Shown in pieces: positions 8,113 to 15,458 of a stretch of DNA of 64,000 nucleotides. Position numbers and translations under genes: made by a program. How positions within the stretch are numbered: the stretch's first letter is position 1; every line of letters begins with the position of its first letter. The stretch is taken from the NCBI RefSeq assembly GCF_000819845.1, contig NZ_CDCG01000002.1, forward strand, positions 127,203-191,202, in the 5' to 3' direction. The notes beneath the pieces were generated by a model that did not search any database, was not told the origin of the DNA, and worked only from the letters and a program-made list of their open reading frames with translations. The stretch comes from Aeromonas enteropelogenes. GTDB lineage: Bacteria > Pseudomonadota > Gammaproteobacteria > Enterobacterales > Aeromonadaceae.

Positions 8113-9240
8113 ATGGAACCATTTTGGATTTGGCAACAAGCCGACTGGCCCCATTTTCGTTGGCGGGATAGCGAGATATTGCCCAGATTACGGCAGGTGC
8201 AACGCAGGCAGGGAATTCTAATCGGTAGTCATTCCAGGTTGGGGAACCCCGACCAAACGTTGGACACGTTATTGGCTAACATCATCGCCTCGTCCGCTAT
8301 CGAAGGCGAACGCCTCAATGCACAATCCGTGCGTTCATCCCTGGCTAGGCGGTTAGGGAGCCCACAAACTCAGTCCTATCCAGTATCAGAGCGCTCAGAG
8401 GGGCTCGCGGCCATGATGCTGGATGCCATCGACAACCATGAACAACCACTGACAATTGAACGACTTTACCAATGGCATCGTTGGCTGTTCCCCGCCAACG
8501 AATGGTCGGTGCAGCCAGTGAACGTAGGGCAGTTGCGAGGAGATGAGCCGATGCAGGTTGTCTCTGGGCGTGTTGATCGCCCCACCGTGCATTTTGAGGC
8601 ACCGCCCAGAGCAACTCTGGACGATCAACTGGCCGAGTTCATCCCCTGGTTTAACCAGACTCGGCATGACCCCACGATGGATCCGCTTCTTCGTGCCGCA
8701 ATCATCCATTTCTGGTTCGTGACCCTGCATCCCGTTGATGATGGCAATGGGCGGCTCACGCGGGCACTGACCGATCTCGCGCTGTCACAGGCTGACAGCC
8801 ACAGCATCCGGCTGTATGCCATGTCAGTTGCCATTCTAGAGCTGCGGGGTGACTACTATCGAGCGCTTGAGTCAGCGCAGAGGGGCTCGCTAGATATTAC
8901 CTCCTGGATCTGTTGGTTCCTCGACACACTGGATTACTCCATAGAGTTGGCATTACAGGTTATTGATCGTTCTCTTGCCAAAAAACATTTCTGGTTGCAG
9001 CACTGTCATGATGGTCTGAGTCCAGAGCAAACCAAGGTTATTAACCGTTTATTGGATGGCGGCCAACAAGGTTTTGAAAATGGCATCAACGCCAGCCAAT
9101 ATCAAAAAGTCACCGGAGTCAGCAAGGCGACGGCTACACGCCATCTGGCCGAATTGGTGGGTAGGGGGTGCATTGAGAAATTACCTGGTGGCGGACGCAA
9201 TACACGCTATCAGATCCGCTTGCACACCGAGGGAGTTTGA
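8113..9240 (+). CDS. Fic family protein (class II AMPylator) with C-terminal winged helix
   Basis: Fic enzymes transfer AMP or related groups to target proteins. The core motif HPVDDGNGR (His206) carries the catalytic histidine, and the N-terminal inhibitory helix shows S-x-x-E-G (SAIEGE, Glu64), making this a class II, self-inhibited Fic. The opening WIWQQADWPHFRWRD is the DUF4172 domain that often precedes Fic. The last 60-70 residues form a winged helix-turn-helix (ASQYQKVTGVSKATATRHL), suggesting DNA binding or autoregulation. The frame opens with a TTG at 8098, but ATG 8113 has a GAGGA ribosome site and is preferred, giving 375 residues. Paired operators lie immediately upstream. Role in stress or defence is inferred from its position beside CBASS. 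Confidence 0.87.
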   Translation: MEPFWIWQQADWPHFRWRDSEILPRLRQVQRRQGILIGSHSRLGNPDQTLDTLLANIIASSAIEGERLNAQSVRSSLARRLGSPQTQSYPVSERSEGLAAMMLDAIDNHEQPLTIERLYQWHRWLFPANEWSVQPVNVGQLRGDEPMQVVSGRVDRPTVHFEAPPRATLDDQLAEFIPWFNQTRHDPTMDPLLRAAIIHFWFVTLHPVDDGNGRLTRALTDLALSQADSHSIRLYAMSVAILELRGDYYRALESAQRGSLDITSWICWFLDTLDYSIELALQVIDRSLAKKHFWLQHCHDGLSPEQTKVINRLLDGGQQGFENGINASQYQKVTGVSKATATRHLAELVGRGCIEKLPGGGRNTRYQIRLHTEGV

Positions 9241-9315
9241 AAAAGCATCGCCATGGGGCGTTAATTTCATCTGGTAGATGAAAGCTGCGATTGGTGTACA
9301 AATGACGCTATTTAG

Positions 9316-9576
9316 TTAAATGTTGACGCCATGATGTGTGCCGTCAGGCATATGAACGAATAGACTTAACCGACAGTCATGGCTCTCAACTAATCTTTTG
9401 AGTGATAACAAACTATCGAGAATATCGGGATCTATTGCAGGAACATCACCAGGCCCGAGATTTGAAAGCAGTTTGGTCACACTGAGACGTACCAGTTGCT
9501 CTTCGGCCAGAGCCTTGGCTCTCTGGACAACCTCGGGTGATTCGGATGAAATCATATCCTCCAATGTCCTCCCCAT
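9316..9576 (-). CDS. Small antitoxin-like protein lacking a recognisable HTH
   Basis: An 86-residue protein. Its beginning (RTLEDMISSESPEVVQRAKALAEEQL) resembles the N-terminal helix of HigA-type XRE antitoxins, and its end (LVESHDCRLSLFVHMPDG) resembles the short strand that follows the helix-turn-helix in those proteins. The helix-turn-helix expected between them is missing or replaced by about 25 unrelated residues. The minus strand upstream of the ATG offers GGAG. It converges with fic, 75 bp away. A damaged copy of its 3' end lies at 2553-2699. It could be a DNA-binding-deficient antitoxin remnant or a separate small family. I would not name a function; coding status is likely. Confidence 0.6.
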   Translation of the reverse strand: MGRTLEDMISSESPEVVQRAKALAEEQLVRLSVTKLLSNLGPGDVPAIDPDILDSLLSLKRLVESHDCRLSLFVHMPDGTHHGVNI

Positions 9577-9637
9577 ACGGTGCTCCTACTACAGATAGAA
9601 TTAAAGGCCCACGCCGAGCTGGCATGGGCTCTCAGCA

Positions 9638-10045
9638 CTAGATCAAAAACTCTTCCAATGCACGACCATTAGCCACTGCTTCTGCGATGGTCTTGGGCAT
9701 GCGACCTTGGCCAGTCCAGGTTTTCTCCTGACCGTCTTCGGTGTATTTGTATTTTGCAGGACGAGGAGCGCGCTTGCTCTTTACTGTACCCTCTGCTTTT
9801 GCAGTGGTTGCAGTACCAACAAGCTCACTCGGATCTATGCCCGCTTGTTTCAGCAGCTCGGTAAACTCAGCCAGTTTTTGCAGGCGTTCAGCGGACTCTT
9901 CTCTCAATTTGCTCTCTTGCTGCTCACGCTCAGCAAAAATCTCTTCGAATTTTTCTCTGATTTCGACCAGCTGCTCGAAAGAGAGCTCGCGCAATGCAGC
10001 TCGCAGACTACGAATATTCATCAGTATTTTCAAAAAATCGTTCAT
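9638..10045 (-). CDS. H-NS family nucleoid-associated protein
   Basis: Small DNA-bridging protein that silences AT-rich, often foreign, genes. The N-terminal oligomerisation helix (MNDFLKILMNIRSLRAALREL) and the following coiled coil rich in Glu, Gln and Arg are typical. The C-terminal DNA-binding domain is recognisable from KYKYTEDGQEKTWTGQGRMPKTIAEAV, where the minor-groove loop is GQGRMP. The start is taken at 10045, with AGGAT 7 bp upstream; the frame allows four more residues from 10057. The 135-residue length is normal. Its upstream region carries three palindromic operators at 34-bp spacing. As an island-borne paralogue it may silence CBASS and its neighbours; that is inference. Confidence 0.88.
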   Translation of the reverse strand: MNDFLKILMNIRSLRAALRELSFEQLVEIREKFEEIFAEREQQESKLREESAERLQKLAEFTELLKQAGIDPSELVGTATTAKAEGTVKSKRAPRPAKYKYTEDGQEKTWTGQGRMPKTIAEAVANGRALEEFLI

Positions 10046-10256
10046 TTTTATCCTCATGTATCACATTTTTATATCAGGAAAATTATCTCTCAATCCCAGC
10101 ATCAGCTCCACTGTTTTTGGCACCAAGATGATTCGAAAAAGCATCATTTAAAAATCCTGAGCTAAATTGCGTTTGGATCTACTTATTGGCCTAGCTCCAA
10201 TCTGCTATGAAAATATGTAGCTAAAAATTAAATCCAAGTGGTAGTGAGCGTTGAGA

Positions 10257-10345
10257 CCACCTCACCAGATGAGCCGATGAAGGATCTTGTTCGGCTCACG
10301 AAATGAGCCGATAGGACAATATCATTGGCTCACAGAATGAGTCGA
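10257..10345. promoter_or_regulatory. Three palindromic operators with exact 34-bp period
   Basis: Copies start at 10257, 10291 and 10325. The central one is a perfect palindrome, TCGGCTCA-N5-TGAGCCGA. The left copy keeps only CTCA and TGAGCCGA, and the right copy is TTGGCTCA-N5-TGAGTCGA. Each 21-bp unit is followed by a 13-bp unrelated spacer, so the sites fall on the same face of the helix about three turns apart. They lie 210-300 bp upstream of the H-NS-like gene. The same motif and spacing occur before fic. Confidence 0.65.
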
Positions 10346-10456
10346 TGATAAGAAATTTTAGATTTGCCCCTTGAGGATCCAGACACTTCGCCCCTCTTAA
10401 CTTAAGAGGAAGTCTTGGATGACTAGGCCACTACACATCCATGTCTCCAGAAAGCA

Positions 10457-10483
10457 AAAAACCCCGCAACGAGGCAGGGTTTC
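10457..10483 (-). terminator. Rho-independent terminator of the 10641-10832 gene
   Basis: On the minus strand AAACCCTGC, a short loop and GCGGGGTTT form a stem with one mismatch, followed by a run of six T. It lies 160 bp after the stop of the small gene at 10641-10832. Confidence 0.6.
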
Positions 10484-10490
10484 AGCATTT

Positions 10491-10562
10491 TTTCAACTTC
10501 GCACTCAGGGTAGCGACTCTCCCTTGTTTCAACTTCGCACTTAGGGTAGCGAATCTCCCTGT
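10491..10562. repeat. Two tandem 36-bp repeats
   Basis: Unit 1 starts at 10491 and unit 2 at 10527. Both begin TTTCAACTTCGCACT and differ at only a few bases (C/T after GCACT, C/A in GCGACTC versus GCGAATC, and the last two). There is no spacer, so it is not a CRISPR array. The repeats lie between the terminator and the stop of the gene at 10641. Confidence 0.6.
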
Positions 10563-10640
10563 GCCTTGATTCTATGAAAGGTGAAGCCGCTAGTCAACAT
10601 TATTACTGGCATAACCAGCATTGAGCACTTATTTGATATG

Positions 10641-10832
10641 TTATTTTTGGATGCCTTTGCACTCAAATTTTGGAGGTGTTTTCCAACCTGTAACGCGCCC
10701 GCTGCGTTTGTTGACCCTTCGGTATTCATTCCCCAACAGGATTTCCCATTCAGAGCCGTTCTCCGATAGAACCTGAAAAGTAGTCCCCAGCTCAATGCCT
10801 AAACCTGGTTCAGTACAGACCAACTCGGTCAT
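10641..10832 (-). CDS. Small hypothetical protein
   Basis: A 63-residue polar protein beginning MTELVCTEPGLGIELGTTFQVL. It carries the motif EWEILLGNEYRRVNKRSGRVTGW, which suggests a small beta-rich fold. I do not recognise the family. Coding status is supported by an excellent ribosome site (GAGGAGG, 4 bp before the ATG) and a downstream terminator on the same strand. It is divergent from the MbcA/ParS-type gene, with start codons 108 bp apart, so the two may share a regulatory region. Confidence 0.55.
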   Translation of the reverse strand: MTELVCTEPGLGIELGTTFQVLSENGSEWEILLGNEYRRVNKRSGRVTGWKTPPKFECKGIQK

Positions 10833-10940
10833 CAGCCCTCCTCAATGTAGGGGCATTTGGTTGTTAATTTTCCACTCAAAACGACAGTTTGGGGTAGGAT
10901 AGCTCATGAGAGGTCGTGTTTGTACAATGAGGAGTGCTAC

Positions 10941-11396
10941 ATGATGCCCTATGCAACCTATCATCCTAGTAGTGACGCAGTTACTCCGAACCGTCTCCTA
11001 GAAGGTCTTGGTATTCCTCGTGACCCACTAGGAGCACATCTATGGATCGTGGCTGGCGTAGCTCCTGGCAGCATTCATCGACTGGCTGAATTGATGAGTG
11101 CAGACATAGGTTTGATATGCCGCTTAGTAAGCATTAGCCGCCACACTGTTGCTCGCAAGCTGAGGATTGGGGCTCCCCTATCAATCTCTCAGGGTGCCAG
11201 GGTATACGGCGTTGTGCAGGCCCTCGATGCGGCACTATCCCTCAACAAGAACGATACTGCCAAGGCGTTGTCATGGCTAAACAGACCAGCCTGGGGCCTC
11301 GGTGGCGTGGCTCCAGCCACATTGTTGACTACAGATATGGGAGTTCAGGCAGTTATCCATTTGGTGGGGCGGATTCAGCATGGGGTGTGCAACTAA
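10941..11396 (+). CDS. Xre/MbcA/ParS-type antitoxin, orphan
   Basis: The C-terminal part (AKALSWLNRPAWGLGGVAPATLL, then GRIQHGVCN) matches the toxin-binding domain of antitoxins in RES-Xre (ParST, MbcTA) modules. The middle (LVSISRHTVARKL) is the short Xre-like helix-turn-helix. Such antitoxins normally sit directly upstream of an RES-domain NAD-degrading toxin, but no reading frame of that kind follows: the next 680 bp hold only repeats and a leader. The frame opens at 10857, but ATG 10941 has GAGGAG 7 bp upstream and gives a 151-residue protein of family length. It may be a relic that regulates in trans or neutralises a toxin encoded elsewhere. Confidence 0.78.
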   Translation: MMPYATYHPSSDAVTPNRLLEGLGIPRDPLGAHLWIVAGVAPGSIHRLAELMSADIGLICRLVSISRHTVARKLRIGAPLSISQGARVYGVVQALDAALSLNKNDTAKALSWLNRPAWGLGGVAPATLLTTDMGVQAVIHLVGRIQHGVCN

Positions 11397-11711
11397 ATCG
11401 AGGGTTGTGGTAGGCGCCCCCCCACAGAATGCTTCAAAAACAACCAATCTCATCATTTTTTGAAATTTATTTCATTTACCCCACTTGAAAAATTCGGAAA
11501 ACTGTCCATTTACTAATTATGAGAGCTATAAATTAATTTTTTCCATTTCAACATTCCGCTGCTGCGCAGCGAAGAGAAACCAGTTTTACTACCCCTATAA
11601 GCTATTTTTATTAAATAAAAGAAGTTTAAAGAGCACTGATAAATTAAAGTTCCTTAACTTGGCTTAAGACATCAATGCTCCATCACTCAGTAATAAATTA
11701 GATTCATATAA
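11397..11711. other. AT-rich intergenic region where a RES toxin would be expected
   Basis: No supported gene. A 60-codon frame at 11485-11667 lacks a ribosome site and has a composition typical of noncoding AT-rich DNA. No RES-domain residues are visible in any frame. Confidence 0.5.
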
Positions 11712-11781
11712 ACAGAAAACAGAAAACAGAAAACAGAAAACAGAAAACAGAAAACAGAAAACAGAAAACAGAAAACAGAAA
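11712..11781. repeat. 7-bp satellite, ten exact copies of ACAGAAA
   Basis: Ten uninterrupted copies of ACAGAAA. The related CAGAAAG array is at 1-20. The array sits at the junction between the AT-rich island and the GC-rich sulP region, and its copy number is likely to vary among strains by slippage. It is about 80 bp upstream of the structured leader of sulP, so a promoter-spacing effect is conceivable but unproved. Confidence 0.85.
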
Positions 11782-11860
11782 ATATGAGTAAAGGAATAAT
11801 AAGAGTATGGCTATATTCGCCCTGTAGGGCGGAAAATTAAAAAGATGTTTTTGCTAGACA

Positions 11861-12008
11861 TGATAACCCTGCCTGTGCAGGCGCTTCTCTGTTATCATCA
11901 GCAGCCCATGAACAAATCGCATACTGGCGTGACTGTTACGCCGCCTTAACCCCTACCTCTGCGGCTCCTGCCGCCTTACTCTGGTTATCACAACCAGAGC
12001 GCTTTTTT
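11861..12008 (+). ncRNA. Candidate structured RNA leader with terminator upstream of sulP
   Basis: Four hairpins follow one another within 150 nt. The first has outer arms TGATAAC (11861-11867) and GTTATCA (11891-11897) enclosing CCTGC-CTGT-GCAGG. The second is GGCGT/ACGCC (11926-11942), and the third GCGGC/GCCGC (11961-11974). The last is a full terminator, CTCTGGTT-ATCAC-AACCAGAG plus CGC and six T (11979-12007). This ends about 70 bp before the sulP start. It could be an attenuator or riboswitch controlling sulP-usp, or a free-standing small RNA. I cannot assign it to a known class. Confidence 0.5.
11979..12008 (+). terminator. Rho-independent terminator in the sulP leader
   Basis: A perfect 8-bp stem, CTCTGGTT and AACCAGAG with loop ATCAC, followed by CGC and TTTTTT. 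Nothing coding precedes it on the plus strand for over 500 bp, so it ends either a small RNA or an attenuated leader. Confidence 0.8.
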
Positions 12009-12075
12009 ACACCCATTAGATCCCAATACAACAATCTGATCCTGTCCGAACTCCATCTGACCCCCAAGTAGATGG

Positions 12076-13608
12076 ATGCGTTGTGCTATGGATCCTAAAC
12101 AAGCGAGAAAATCCCCCATGCTGGAACGTGCAAGACAAGAATGGTTCTCCAACATCCGTGGTGACCTTTTAGCCGGAATTGTGGTCGCCCTGGCGCTGAT
12201 CCCAGAAGCCATCGCCTTCTCCATTATTGCTGGTGTAGACCCCAAAGTCGGCCTCTATGCCTCCTTCTGTATCGCAGTGGTCATCGCTTTTGTCGGCGGT
12301 CGTCCAGGCATGATCTCGGCAGCCACAGGCGCAATGGCGCTCCTGATGGTGACCCTGGTCAAAGAGCATGGCCTGCAATATCTGCTGGCAGCAACCCTGC
12401 TTACTGGGGTACTCCAGATCGCAGCGGGTTACCTGAAACTGGGCAGTCTGATGCGGTTTGTCTCCCGCTCCGTGGTCACCGGCTTCGTCAATGCGTTGGC
12501 GCTCCTCATCTTTATGGCCCAGCTACCAGAGCTTACCAACGTCACCTGGCAGGTCTACGCCATGACGGCGGCGGGCCTTGGCATCATCTATCTGTTCCCG
12601 CTTATTCCGGTGGTAGGCAAGCTAGTGCCTTCTCCGCTGCTCTGCATCGTGATCCTGACGGCAGTCGCCATCACCATGGGCATCGATATCCGTACTGTAG
12701 GCGATATGGGCGAGCTGCCCGATACTCTGCCCATCTTCCTGTGGCCCGAAGTGCCGCTCAATCTGGAGACGCTGGCGATCATCTTCCCATATTCCGCAGG
12801 TCTGGCCGTGGTCGGTCTGCTCGAATCCATGATGACGGCAGCCATTGTCGATGACCTGACGGATACCAGCAGCGACCGCAATCGCGAGTGCAAGGGCCAG
12901 GGGATCGCGAATATCGGCGCGGGCCTGATGGGTGGCATGGCTGGCTGCGCCATGATTGGTCAGTCCATCATCAATATCAAATCCGGTGGTCGTGGCCGCC
13001 TCTCTACCTTTGTCGCAGGCACATTACTCATTCTGATGGTTGTATTCATGGATGAGTGGATCCGTCAAATCCCCATGGCAGCCCTGGTAGCCGTTATGAT
13101 CATGGTCTCTATCGGGACGTTTTCCTGGGAGTCGGTTCGTAATCTCAAGAAGCACCCGCTCTCCACCAATATCGTGATGGTGGCAACAGTCGCTGTGGTT
13201 GTTGCTACCCATAACCTGGCACTTGGGGTATTTGTCGGGGTACTGCTCGCCTCTCTGTTCTTTGCCAACAAGGTTGCCCGCTTCATGCTGGTCAAGAGTG
13301 ACAGTAAGCGTCATGGCGAGGTACGCACCTATCAGGTTTGGGGCCAGGTGTTTTTCGCCAGTGCCGAACAGTTTTTTGCCGGATTTGATTTCAAGGAAGT
13401 GGTAGAAAAAGTGGTGATCGACCTCACCCACGCCCACTTCTGGGACATCACGGCTGTCACCGCGCTGGACAAGGTGGTCATCAAGTTCCGCCGTGAGGGG
13501 ACAGAGGTCGAGCTGATTGGCTTGAATCAGGCGAGTGCCACAATCGTTGACAGATTTGGTGTGCACGACAAACCGGAAGAAGTTGAAAAGCTGCTGGCTG
13601 GACACTGA
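12076..13608 (+). CDS. SulP family anion transporter with STAS domain
   Basis: Inner-membrane anion transporter of the SLC26/SulP family, whose members carry sulfate, bicarbonate or dicarboxylates. The signature near the N-terminus ([33 protein letters not shown]) is followed by ten or more membrane segments to about residue 395. A shortened cytoplasmic STAS domain covers about 410-505 ([23 protein letters not shown]). The substrate cannot be read from sequence; many bacterial relatives are bicarbonate or sulfate carriers. The exact start is uncertain (12076, 12088 or 12118), and none has a strong ribosome site. A universal stress protein follows 19 bp downstream, and a multi-hairpin leader with terminator precedes. 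The GC-rich codon use fits the native backbone. Confidence 0.88.
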   Translation: MRCAMDPKQARKSPMLERARQEWFSNIRGDLLAGIVVALALIPEAIAFSIIAGVDPKVGLYASFCIAVVIAFVGGRPGMISAATGAMALLMVTLVKEHGLQYLLAATLLTGVLQIAAGYLKLGSLMRFVSRSVVTGFVNALALLIFMAQLPELTNVTWQVYAMTAAGLGIIYLFPLIPVVGKLVPSPLLCIVILTAVAITMGIDIRTVGDMGELPDTLPIFLWPEVPLNLETLAIIFPYSAGLAVVGLLESMMTAAIVDDLTDTSSDRNRECKGQGIANIGAGLMGGMAGCAMIGQSIINIKSGGRGRLSTFVAGTLLILMVVFMDEWIRQIPMAALVAVMIMVSIGTFSWESVRNLKKHPLSTNIVMVATVAVVVATHNLALGVFVGVLLASLFFANKVARFMLVKSDSKRHGEVRTYQVWGQVFFASAEQFFAGFDFKEVVEKVVIDLTHAHFWDITAVTALDKVVIKFRREGTEVELIGLNQASATIVDRFGVHDKPEEVEKLLAGH

Positions 13609-13627
13609 TCACAAGAAGGAATTTACC

Positions 13628-14473
13628 ATGACAAACATTTTTGCCTGTATCGATGGTTCACCTGCCATGACAGCTGTGTGTGATGCTGCGGCATGGGCCG
13701 CAGCCAACACTGGGTTACCTGTCACTCTACTGCACGTATTGGAAAAAAATGAGTTTGAAGGACAAGCAGATCTCTCCGGCAACATCGGCCTGGGCAGCCG
13801 CGAGCATTTGCTCAAGGAGCTCGCCGAGCTGGATCACCAACGCAGCCGTCTCGCCCATGAACAGGGGCGCATTCTGCTGGACAGTGGCAAGGAATATCTG
13901 GCTGGTTTGGGGGTGTCAGGGGTCGAGGCCCTGCAACGCCACGGCCAGTTGGTCGAGACGACCCTGGAACTCTCATCCGGTATGCGGATGTTGATCATGG
14001 GCAAGCAGGGCACCGCCCATGCCCACGAACTGATTGGCAGCAATATCGAGAACGTCATCCGTACCTTGGCTAATCCCATCATGGTAGTGCAGCCGGGCTT
14101 TCAGGCCCCAAGCCGCTTCCTGTTTGCCTATGACGCCAGCCCGACCACCAAGAAGGTGCTGGAATTGATCGCAAGCAGTCCTCTGCTCAAGGGGCTGGAG
14201 TGTGACTTGGTGATGGTCGGCGAACCGAGTGATGAGCACGAGCGCCAGCTGGCACAAGCCAAACAGTTGTTGAAGAGTGCGGGTATCAGGGTTGAAGCAA
14301 TGCTGCTGCAAGGAGAGGTGGTGCCAGTTGTTTGCCAGCATGCAGAAGAGGTAGGCTGCGACCTTATTGTGATGGGGGCTTACGGTCACTCGCGCATTAG
14401 GCAATTTATTGTTGGAAGTACGACAACGGCCATTTTAAAAATGGCGGAAAGAAGCATACTGCTGTTAAGATAG
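13628..14473 (+). CDS. Tandem universal stress protein (UspA family)
   Basis: Cytoplasmic stress protein with two Usp domains. The first (MTNIFACIDGSPAMTAVCDAAAW) ends near residue 150. The second (FLFAYDASPTTKKVLELIASSP) ends in the classical ATP-binding pattern GAYGHSRIRQFIVGSTT. At 281 residues it has the length of UspE-like tandem proteins. The chosen ATG has AAGGAAT 6-7 bp upstream; the open frame runs back into sulP but lacks a ribosome site there. SulP plus Usp pairs are common and suggest co-regulated response to ionic or energy stress. A hairpin follows at 14499. Confidence 0.9.
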   Translation: MTNIFACIDGSPAMTAVCDAAAWAAANTGLPVTLLHVLEKNEFEGQADLSGNIGLGSREHLLKELAELDHQRSRLAHEQGRILLDSGKEYLAGLGVSGVEALQRHGQLVETTLELSSGMRMLIMGKQGTAHAHELIGSNIENVIRTLANPIMVVQPGFQAPSRFLFAYDASPTTKKVLELIASSPLLKGLECDLVMVGEPSDEHERQLAQAKQLLKSAGIRVEAMLLQGEVVPVVCQHAEEVGCDLIVMGAYGHSRIRQFIVGSTTTAILKMAERSILLLR

Positions 14474-14498
14474 TTAGTCGTGCGCTAAATACAAAAAG

Positions 14499-14521
14499 GA
14501 TGAGTGGAACAACCACTCATC
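14499..14521 (+). terminator. Probable terminator after usp
   Basis: Stem GATGAGTGG and CCACTCATC with loop AACAA, followed by a weak T-rich tail (TCTTACATT). It lies 26 bp after the usp stop. Confidence 0.55.
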
Positions 14522-14733
14522 TCTTACATTACGGATATTATAAATAATTCCTATTCTATATGGATTCCTAATAGTACATATTTACCATACTAGCACGAGA
14601 TCAGGATATGCTATCTTTGACTGTTGTACCTAACAATTTGATAAGTATCGCATGTCCCCTCTTAATAACCGTTTGCAAATGCAATTACTTAGTGTAAAAC
14701 TCATAAAGTGGTGTTTCATGCATTGGAGATATT

Positions 14734-15144
14734 ATGTCTAAAAAACTCGAACACGGACGTTATTCAATAGAGCTTCATGCTGATTGTATCGTCATATGTG
14801 AGTTAATAGGTACATTCAATAAGGAGGGTGTGGCAGCATGGATTTTAGAAATGCATTCGACTATTGAAACAATAAAAGAAAAACCATTTGGCCTACTTAT
14901 TGATGTAAGACATTATGCTGGTGCGACAGAAGACGCCCTTGAAGCGGCAGATAGTTTTCATCAATGGTTGGGAAATAGCATGCTAGTGTGCCAAGCGCAT
15001 GTAATATCCTCACCAACGTTGTACTCAATTTCGATAAGTAGGCTCCCGTCACTTAAGCTGCATGAAGTAAAAAGTTTTTTAAGAATTGATGAAGCCTGCG
15101 CATGGATTGTAGAGAAACTAAAAAAACAAAATAATATAGTGTGA
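14734..15144 (+). CDS. STAS/SpoIIAA-like domain protein
   Basis: A 136-residue cytoplasmic protein. The pattern YSIELHADCIVICELIGTFNKEG, then PFGLLIDVRHYAGATEDALEAAD and a final helix (IDEACAWIVEKLKK) is that of small SpoIIAA-like/STAS fold proteins of unknown role. The phospho-serine of true anti-sigma-factor antagonists is not obvious. It has GGAG upstream of the ATG. Its base composition is AT-rich, unlike sulP-usp before it, so it marks the start of the next accessory block. Confidence 0.6.
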   Translation: MSKKLEHGRYSIELHADCIVICELIGTFNKEGVAAWILEMHSTIETIKEKPFGLLIDVRHYAGATEDALEAADSFHQWLGNSMLVCQAHVISSPTLYSISISRLPSLKLHEVKSFLRIDEACAWIVEKLKKQNNIV

Positions 15145-15458
15145 TTAAGTGCGGTGATACTGAATTTAAGGCATGGAATTAGTCTAGAAATGCAAGCTAT
15201 AGAAAATTAGTATCTATAAGCAGCTTTCCAATAAGTATACATATCTACTTATATCATATTAGATGTTACAGTCCGCATGAAGCTAAAAAACCACCTAAAA
15301 GATCTTGAAATAGCAGTAATGACTATATATTCCGGCTCAAATCACACCTTGGATTGAAATATGGATTTCTTTATGCGATAGATTATTTCTTTTAGAAAAA
15401 TCGTCAACGCAGATAGAGTAGGAAATTCTACAACGCTTATTAGCTTGAAGATTACATA
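15145..15458. other. Intergenic region between convergent genes
   Basis: AT-rich 314 bp between the STAS-like gene and the convergent LysR gene. No reading frame or clear terminator hairpin was seen. Confidence 0.4.

Noticed and set aside
10491..10562. Possible CRISPR array
   Set aside because: Two units directly adjacent without spacers and no cas genes.
11485..11667. 60-codon frame after the MbcA/ParS-type gene
   Set aside because: Checked as a possible RES toxin; no RES motif, no ribosome site, AT-rich noncoding composition.
13024..13605. 193-codon minus-strand frame opposite sulP
   Set aside because: Antisense shadow of sulP with no recognisable domain.
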